This document shows, piece by piece, positions 63,203 to 64,000 of a stretch of DNA of 64,000 bases; positions within the stretch are counted from its first letter, which is position 1, and each line of letters begins with the position of its first letter. The stretch spans positions 2,908,501 through 2,972,500 of the forward strand of contig NZ_JACHNH010000001.1 of assembly GCF_014205335.1 (NCBI RefSeq). The letters are read 5' to 3'. Below the pieces are notes generated by a model, which saw only the letters and a program-made list of their open reading frames with translations, was not told the DNA's origin and did not search any database. The DNA comes from Amorphoplanes digitatis. Lineage in GTDB: Bacteria; Actinomycetota; Actinomycetes; Mycobacteriales; Micromonosporaceae. Both the position numbers and the translations under genes were made by a program.

Positions 63203-64000
63203 TCAGGCAGGGCACACTTCGTCGAAGGCGATCGGGAGGTGGATCGGGCCGCGCAGCACGGGACTGGGCCGGTACGGGGGCGGGTCGGCGAGCACGCGGG
63301 GATTCCGTAGCCGTTTGGCGAGCTGGGTGAGGGCGAACTGTGCCTCCAGCCGGGCCAGCGGGGCGCCGAGGCAGTAGTGGATTCCGGTGGCGAACGACAG
63401 GTGGACGGTGTCGGTGCGGTCGGGGTCGAACCGGTCCGGGTGCGGGAACTGTTCCGGGTCGCGGTTGCCCGAGGCGAGCATCACCGCGATCGGGTGGCCC
63501 TTGCGGATCGTGGTGTCGCCGATCGCGATGTCGGCGACCGCGGTCCGGAACGGCAGGATGTGCACTGACGGCTCGTAGCGCAGCAGCTCCTCGACCAGGC
63601 GGATGCTGAAGCCCGGTTCGGTGCGCAGCCGCTGGAGAACCTCGGGGTGGCGCTGCAGGGTCAGCCAGCCGTTGGTGATCAGGTTGACGGTGGTCTCGTG
63701 GCCCGCGACCAACAGCAGCATCAGCGTGGAGAACAGGTCGCCGCCCTCCAGGCGCCCGTCCGGGCCGTCGTCGGTGAGGTAGCCGGAGATCATGTCCTCG
63801 CCGGGCTCGGCACGGCGGCGCTGCGCCAGCTCGAACAGGTAGTTCGACATGTGCTGCCGCGCGTCGGTGCGTGCCTGGAGCTGCTCGGGCGTGGGTCTGG
63901 CCAGGGCGTTGACGATCGGGTCCACCCAGGCGCTGAACCGGGGCTCGTCCTCGGGTGGCACCCCGAGCAGGTGGCAGATGACCGCCACCGGAAAGGGATA
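63203..64000 (-). CDS. Cytochrome P450 (N-terminus beyond the window)
   Basis: The last 265 or so codons of a P450. The frame stays open to the window edge. VAGHETTVNLI (I-helix), EELLR (ExxR), FDPDRTDTVHLSFATGIHYCLGAPLARLEA (haem loop, Cys present) are clear; the sequence is of the soluble bacterial type (CYP105/107-like). Convergent with the glycosyltransferase. Confidence 0.9.
   Translation of the reverse strand, partial: YPFPVAVICHLLGVPPEDEPRFSAWVDPIVNALARPTPEQLQARTDARQHMSNYLFELAQRRRAEPGEDMISGYLTDDGPDGRLEGGDLFSTLMLLLVAGHETTVNLITNGWLTLQRHPEVLQRLRTEPGFSIRLVEELLRYEPSVHILPFRTAVADIAIGDTTIRKGHPIAVMLASGNRDPEQFPHPDRFDPDRTDTVHLSFATGIHYCLGAPLARLEAQFALTQLAKRLRNPRVLADPPPYRPSPVLRGPIHLPIAFDEVCPA

Overview
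The window is very GC-rich DNA (visibly above 70%) with dense, often overlapping genes, many GTG starts and GC-rich third codon positions. Gene content (EXLDI-type protein, HelR with a rifamycin-associated element, SARP/BTAD regulator, IdeR-type iron box, NRPS genes) points to a filamentous actinobacterium. A member of the Micromonosporaceae such as Actinoplanes is my best guess, which is an inference and not something the sequence proves.

Region 1 (1-17,332) is ordinary accessory chromosome: a DUF2927 lipoprotein, hydrolase, epimerase, nitronate monooxygenase, the RNA-polymerase recycling ATPase HelR behind a 19-bp rifamycin-associated element, a bfd-bfr iron-storage operon with a DtxR/IdeR-like box, secreted cell-wall and glucan enzymes, a P450/TetR pair and an ArsR/MFS pair each with an inverted-repeat operator, an EXLDI protein and a DUF2278 protein.

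Region 2 (17,264-35,583) is the left part of a non-ribosomal peptide cluster. It starts with two broken cytochrome P450 genes joined head to head, then a free MbtH gene, NRPS-1 (C-A-T-TE with a cysteine thioesterase), a serine hydroxymethyltransferase-like PLP enzyme, a flavoprotein, a type II thioesterase, an AraC regulator, an alpha/beta hydrolase, NRPS-2 (partial C-A-dead T-Cy-A-T), a glyoxalase-like protein and an exporter-type MFS protein.

Region 3 (about 35,890-46,338) looks unrelated to the peptide pathway: NAD(P) transhydrogenase, a monooxygenase, a nitrilase, an ADP-ribosylglycohydrolase, several small hypothetical genes, a GT51-like protein, and a DHA2 exporter with its LysR regulator.

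Region 4 (46,335-62,227) resumes the cluster: a free-standing condensation domain, a PaaK-type aryl-acid ligase, anthranilate synthase subunits I and II, an MbtH domain fused to a dwarf adenylation domain, NRPS-3 (partial C-A-T-degenerate Cy), DAHP synthase, a LuxR two-component pair, a UbiA prenyltransferase, a SARP regulator and a 3-phosphoglycerate dehydrogenase without a regulatory domain. A family 2 glycosyltransferase and an incomplete P450 end the window.

The strongest structural signal is a promoter element that I find eight times with identical geometry: two AACCG-like units 11 bp apart, the second followed after 8 bp by a TANNNT-like -10. It stands before NRPS-1, NRPS-2, NRPS-3, the lone C domain, the ligase-anthranilate operon, the MbtH fusion, serA and (weaker) the hydrolase. 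It is absent before the genes of region 3. This is the arrangement expected for SARP binding, so the SARP at 60,373 probably controls one regulon that spans both halves of the cluster. The likely product is a peptide capped with an aromatic acid (anthranilate is the simplest reading), carrying an oxazoline or thiazoline, and released by an unusual Cys thioesterase. The exact structure cannot be read from the sequence.
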